Positions 6,051-8,649 of a stretch of DNA of 8,649 bases are shown piece by piece. Each line of letters opens with the position of its first letter. Positions within the stretch are counted from its first letter, which is position 1. The position numbers were made by a program, and so were the translations under genes. The notes below the pieces were generated by a model. It did no database searches and had not been told where the DNA came from. It saw only the letters and a program-made list of their open reading frames with translations. Location of the stretch: the NCBI GenBank assembly GCA_029288275.1, contig JARIHM010000096.1, positions 1 through 8,649 on the forward strand, given 5' to 3'. This DNA comes from Candidatus Saccharimonadota bacterium (GTDB lineage Bacteria > Patescibacteriota > Saccharimonadia > UBA4664).

Positions 6051-6061
6051 GATTGGTATGA
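6041..6061. promoter_or_regulatory. Candidate operator overlapping the AbrB promoter
   Basis: The perfect palindrome ATACTAGTAT (6041-6050) covers the -10. It runs into a direct repeat, GTATGA-TTG-GTATGA (6047-6061), spanning the expected transcription start. AbrB/MazE-type proteins commonly repress their own promoter, so this is a reasonable site for autoregulation, but no binding evidence exists here. Confidence 0.35.
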
Positions 6062-6294
6062 ATAAACACACTCATGCCGGTCAGGTTGAATTCGTCGATA
6101 TGGTTACGCTCGGTGAGCGGGGCCAGATTGTGATTCCGCAGGCGATGCGGGAGCAGCTTGAGCTAAAGGCAGGCGATAAGCTGATGGTCTTTCTGAAGCA
6201 CGGTCAAGTGATTGGCCTGGTACCACAGGAGGCTTGCCGCCAATGGGTGGATTATCTGACGAGCAAATTGAGCCAAGCGGAGGAAGCTAAATAG
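6058..6294 (+). CDS. AbrB/MazE (SpoVT-AbrB) family DNA-binding protein
   Basis: This 78-residue protein has a swapped-hairpin AbrB domain at about residues 14-56. The family pattern is clear: VTLGERGQIVIPQAMREQL, then L-K-A-G-D-K-L and a final strand VIGLVP. Such proteins bind DNA as dimers, acting as transition-state regulators, antitoxins or local repressors. I chose ATG 6058. A longer frame opens at TTG 6022, but that codon is part of the -35 box, and an in-frame ATG at 6049 overlaps the -10. No toxin gene follows; instead a drug exporter starts on the last base of the stop codon (TAGTG). A role as repressor of that exporter and of itself is the natural inference. Confidence 0.85.
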   Translation: MNKHTHAGQVEFVDMVTLGERGQIVIPQAMREQLELKAGDKLMVFLKHGQVIGLVPQEACRQWVDYLTSKLSQAEEAK

Positions 6295-7904
6295 TGTTAC
6301 ATCAGTTGAGCCGAGGAGCCAAGATAGGCATTCTCGTCAGTATTATTTCGGGCATGTTCCTGGCGGCATTGGACCAGACCATTGTTGGTACCGCTTTGCC
6401 GCACATTTTGTCTGATCTCAAGGGCTTCACGGAGTACTCATGGGTAGTGGCCGCCTACATGATCGCCCAGGCGGTAGCCGCGCCGGTCACGTCTAAATTG
6501 TCCGATATTTTTGGCCGACGGAGGATGTTCTTCTTTAACGTCATCATCTTCTTGCTTGGTTCAGTTCTGGCTGGCATGTCCACAAGCATGACATGGCTGA
6601 TCTTATCGCGTGCTATTCAGGGCATTGGCGGTGGTGGGCTAGCGGCCGCGGCCTTTACGATCATTGCTGATATCTTCCCCCCACGCGAACGCGGCAAGTG
6701 GACCGGCCTCATTGGCGCGATCTTTGGCTTAGCTTCAGTCATTGGCCCGACCCTGGGCGGCTACCTCACCGATCATTTGAGCTGGCGTTGGGTGTTCTAC
6801 GTTAACCTGCCTGTGGGCGTGATTGCTTTAGCTTTGGCTAGCTTCTTCCTGCCCAATATCAAGCGCGATGCCCGCGGCCGCATTGACTGGCTAGGTTCGC
6901 TGGCCATCACCGGCGCAGTGGTGCCTCTAATTTTGGCGCTCATTTGGGGTGGTTCCAAATACGCTTGGGGCAGCGCTCAAATCATCTGGCTGTTTGCGTT
7001 AGCCGTCATTATGACCGCGGTGTTCATTTTCATTGAACGGGGAGCTGAGGACCCGATTATTCCGCTACGTCTGTTTAAGGAACCCTCGTTTACCATCGTC
7101 AACCTAATTACGGTGATTTCGGCAGCCGTAATGTTTGGTGGTATCCTGTACATTCCGATCTTTATCCAGACCGTAGTCGGCCAAAGCGCCACCAACTCCG
7201 GCTTGCTCTTGCTGCCGTTTATGTTCGGGGTAGTGGGTGGCAGCATTGTCTCGGGCCAGATTACCTCGCGCACCGGCAAGTACCGCTGGATTGGGCTTAT
7301 TGGCTTCACTATTGCCACAGTTGCCCTGTACTTGTTATCGCAAATTAACCGCGACACTACGAATACCACCGTCAGTATCGATATGATCATCCTCGGTCTG
7401 GGTATTGGCCCGAGCATGCCACTCCTGCCTATGATCGCCCAAAACCTGTTTGAAGTTAGTGATACCGGCGTGGTAACCGGCGCCGTTACCTTCTTCCGCA
7501 CCATTGGTGGCGCGGTCGGTACGGCCATCCTGGGTACCATCTTTAATAATCAGCTGACAGCCAACCTGAAGGATCTTCCTATGACCGGCCTGACGGCGCC
7601 TCAGCTTAAGCCGTTGACCGACGCACTGCACGATCCCAACGTTGTGACCAGCAAGCCGGCGCTGGACCAAGTATTGGGCCATATTCCAGCCGCAGTGCTA
7701 CCCATGCTTAAACCCGCTATTGATGCTTACTTGAATCTCACAAAGGGCTCGGTAGCCGATGCCATTGCCTTCGTCTTTACCGTTGCCATGGCCGGAGGAG
7801 CGGTTTGTCTGGTGCTCTTCTACTTGGTAGAAGAAAAGGAGCTGCGCAGTCATGCTGATGCTCCGGAACAAAAAACCGCGGCCGAGCCAGCCGGCGTCCT
7901 GTAA
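6294..7904 (+). CDS. MFS drug:proton antiporter, DHA2 family (EmrB/QacA-like)
   Basis: This inner-membrane exporter is driven by proton entry. At 536 residues it fits the 14-helix DHA2 family. Motif D1 is at 26-38 (LDQTIVGTALPHI, with the membrane-embedded D27). Motif A is SKLSDIFGRRR (67-77), followed by RAIQGIGGGG (106-115), antiporter motif C GLASVIGPTLGGYL (145-158) and WRWVFYVNLPVG (164-175). A long hydrophilic loop at about 430-484 precedes the last helix, and the C-terminal tail is charged. GTG is the start: it overlaps the regulator's stop (TAGTG), and GGAGGA (6279-6284) lies nine bases ahead. It is co-transcribed with the AbrB-like gene. Likely substrates are hydrophobic drugs or cations; the actual one cannot be read from the sequence. 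Confidence 0.95.
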   Translation: MLHQLSRGAKIGILVSIISGMFLAALDQTIVGTALPHILSDLKGFTEYSWVVAAYMIAQAVAAPVTSKLSDIFGRRRMFFFNVIIFLLGSVLAGMSTSMTWLILSRAIQGIGGGGLAAAAFTIIADIFPPRERGKWTGLIGAIFGLASVIGPTLGGYLTDHLSWRWVFYVNLPVGVIALALASFFLPNIKRDARGRIDWLGSLAITGAVVPLILALIWGGSKYAWGSAQIIWLFALAVIMTAVFIFIERGAEDPIIPLRLFKEPSFTIVNLITVISAAVMFGGILYIPIFIQTVVGQSATNSGLLLLPFMFGVVGGSIVSGQITSRTGKYRWIGLIGFTIATVALYLLSQINRDTTNTTVSIDMIILGLGIGPSMPLLPMIAQNLFEVSDTGVVTGAVTFFRTIGGAVGTAILGTIFNNQLTANLKDLPMTGLTAPQLKPLTDALHDPNVVTSKPALDQVLGHIPAAVLPMLKPAIDAYLNLTKGSVADAIAFVFTVAMAGGAVCLVLFYLVEEKELRSHADAPEQKTAAEPAGVL

Positions 7905-7931
7905 AAAAGAGCCCCTCGGGGCTCTTTTTTT
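7903..7931. terminator. Bidirectional terminator between convergent genes
   Basis: GAGCCC (7909-7914) and GGGCTC (7919-7924) form a stem around CTCG, flanked by an A run on the left and seven T on the right, so it has a T tract on both strands. The A run contains part of the exporter's TAA stop (7902-7904), and the T run contains part of the leftward gene's TAA (7932-7930). Confidence 0.9.
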
Positions 7932-8373
7932 ATGAAGCAGTTCGGCGCCGCTGGCGTGGGATTTTTAGGTTGCCCGTCGCGATGGCAGCCTGAGCTACTC
8001 CAAGATCGTGCAGAATGAGCTCAGCCTCGGCTGCATCGATTGGAATCAACTCCTTGCGCTGGGCCAGCACAATATCGTGCTCGCGCACAAGGTAGTGTTT
8101 AAAATAGTCGGCCTCGCCAATATCTGAGGTGATCTCCATGAGCCACTCAAATGGCGGCCGAGCCTCAGCTATCGTCTCGGCTACGCGCAGTCGCTGTCCG
8201 TCAGCTAGACGGATATCGGCTTCATAGAGTACGGTCTGATCGGCTCGCTCATCCATAGCAAAGTCTCCACCGGGTGCCGCCCGGCGAGCCGGCGCTGCCT
8301 CAAATACTTGATGAGCCAATTGGCGGATGGCATGGTCTTGTTCAGGCCCAATGGGCGGTCCAAAATTTCTCAT
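7930..8373 (-). CDS. Unknown 147-residue soluble protein
   Basis: I do not recognise a family. The protein has no membrane segment or signal peptide. Its N-terminus is proline- and alanine-rich with basic residues (residues 1-40). The middle part has alternating strand-like stretches (VLYEADIRL, RLRVAETI). A conserved-looking segment follows, EADYFKHYLVREHDIVLAQRKELIPIDAAEAELILHDLG (about 87-125), which could be a strand-helix module, and the tail is strongly basic (RQRRR). The basic ends would suit nucleic-acid contact, but that is speculation. The ATG is preceded at four bases by GGGAG and at nine bases by an extended -10 (TGATACTAT), so the leader can be only a few bases. It lies 46 bases after mscL on the same strand and converges on the exporter. 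Confidence 0.75.
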   Translation of the reverse strand: MRNFGPPIGPEQDHAIRQLAHQVFEAAPARRAAPGGDFAMDERADQTVLYEADIRLADGQRLRVAETIAEARPPFEWLMEITSDIGEADYFKHYLVREHDIVLAQRKELIPIDAAEAELILHDLGVAQAAIATGNLKIPRQRRRTAS

Positions 8374-8382
8374 ACGACTCCC

Positions 8383-8391
8383 ATAGTATCA
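8383..8391 (-). promoter_or_regulatory. Extended -10 upstream of the 147-residue protein
   Basis: Minus strand TGATACTAT (8391-8383) matches an extended -10 (TG, one base, TACTAT) and ends nine bases before the ATG. The predicted transcript would have a leader of only about two or three bases. No -35 is evident at the expected spacing. Confidence 0.45.
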
Positions 8392-8419
8392 TAGCCCGCC
8401 CAGATAGCGAGCATGATTT

Positions 8420-8649
8420 TTAGGCTTTGGGCTCAGCCACTTTAGTGGGCTTACTCACAGCCGTACAATACATGCAGCGGCGTGCCTCAGCAGGAATCTC
8501 AGCCAGACATTCCGGACATTTGCGCGTGGTAGGATCAGGCTCTGTGTGACCGCGGCGGCGGCTCAGCTGAATAAGTTTATTGATCGGCTGAACTACCAAA
8601 AAGAATACTACAGCCGCCATAATGACAAACGAAATGGCCTGGTTTAGAA
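8420..8649 (-). CDS. mscL: Large-conductance mechanosensitive channel MscL, C-terminal part
   Basis: MscL is the homopentameric stretch-activated channel that vents solutes during hypo-osmotic shock. Only the 3' part lies in the window; the frame is open to the right edge, so the gene starts beyond it. The visible 75 residues hold most of the second membrane helix, ending FFLVVQPINKL (the family has a similar phenylalanine-rich helix end followed by INRL/INKL), then a basic segment LSRRRGH. The tail PDPTTRKCPECLAEIPAEARRC continues to MYC and has four cysteines arranged CxxC...CxxC like a zinc ribbon, as in some bacterial MscL proteins but not E. coli MscL. A methionine inside the helix (8620) is not the true start. 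The stop is TAA at 8422-8420, with no hairpin terminator before the next gene. Confidence 0.9.
   Translation of the reverse strand, partial: LNQAISFVIMAAVVFFLVVQPINKLIQLSRRRGHTEPDPTTRKCPECLAEIPAEARRCMYCTAVSKPTKVAEPKA

Noticed and set aside
6022..6057. N-terminal extension of the AbrB-like protein from TTG 6022 or ATG 6049
   Set aside because: The TTG is part of the consensus -35 TTGACA and the ATG overlaps the -10 TAGTAT, so neither should be in the mRNA.
6977..7682. Minus-strand open frames inside the exporter gene
   Set aside because: They lie antisense to a complete 14-helix transporter and show low-complexity, shadow-like composition.
6058..7904. Toxin-antitoxin module suggested by the MazE-like fold
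   Set aside because: The downstream partner is unambiguously an exporter; no toxin-sized gene overlaps or adjoins the regulator.
1..8649. Recoded UGA (as in some Patescibacteria)
   Set aside because: UGA ends RNase H and the 2273-2845 gene at the expected places, and no recognised gene contains an in-frame UGA.
1..8649. CRISPR arrays, tRNA/rRNA genes, insertion sequences, phage remnants
   Set aside because: No regularly spaced repeats, cloverleaf-like segments, transposase motifs or long terminal inverted repeats were seen on reading both strands.

Overview
The window reads as bacterial chromosome, about half G+C, densely packed with short intergenic gaps and using the standard code: TGA ends at least the RNase H gene and the minus-strand gene ending at 2273. 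The mix of compact housekeeping genes, a truncated-type phosphoglycerate mutase, an MscL with a cysteine-rich tail, several small genes of unknown function and many start codons sitting directly on a -10 box would fit a small-genome lineage such as Candidatus Saccharibacteria/Patescibacteria. That placement is inference; no rRNA or other phylogenetic marker is present. I see no insertion sequence, phage gene, CRISPR array, tRNA or rRNA.

Layout. (1) 1-390, minus: the start of a small multi-pass membrane protein that runs off the left edge and lies divergent from the next block. (2) 548-2197, plus: RNase HI, a possible 24-residue membrane microprotein, an HD-domain hydrolase of the 5'-deoxynucleotidase kind and a short histidine phosphatase, closed by a strong terminator at 2232-2268. 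(3) 2273-2845, minus: an unfamiliar protein carrying a YGVWN motif, convergent with block 2. (4) 2924-5962, plus: AI-2E-type permease, enolase and 2,3-bisphosphoglycerate-dependent phosphoglycerate mutase, probably one transcription unit ending in the terminator at 5977-6006. (5) 6058-7904, plus: an AbrB/MazE-type DNA-binding protein overlapping a 14-helix drug:proton antiporter, under a near-consensus promoter. (6) 7930-8649, minus: an unknown 147-residue protein, then the 3' part of mscL, which is cut by the right edge.

How the genes work together. Enolase and phosphoglycerate mutase catalyse consecutive steps of lower glycolysis (3-phosphoglycerate to 2-phosphoglycerate to phosphoenolpyruvate), and a TAATG overlap links them. 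The AbrB-like protein and the exporter look like a self-regulated efflux pair. RNase H, the HD hydrolase and the phosphatase form a loose nucleic-acid/nucleotide housekeeping group, although each appears to have its own promoter.

The most notable pattern is transcriptional. At four genes (548, 1715, 2845 minus, 6058) a -10-like hexamer is followed by exactly seven bases and then the start codon, with no usable Shine-Dalgarno site. Two more genes (1071, 8373 minus) are within one or two bases of this geometry. This predicts leaderless mRNAs. By contrast, the membrane gene at 390, AI-2E, eno, gpmA and the exporter have Shine-Dalgarno sites. I did not find a clearly new multi-gene biological system.
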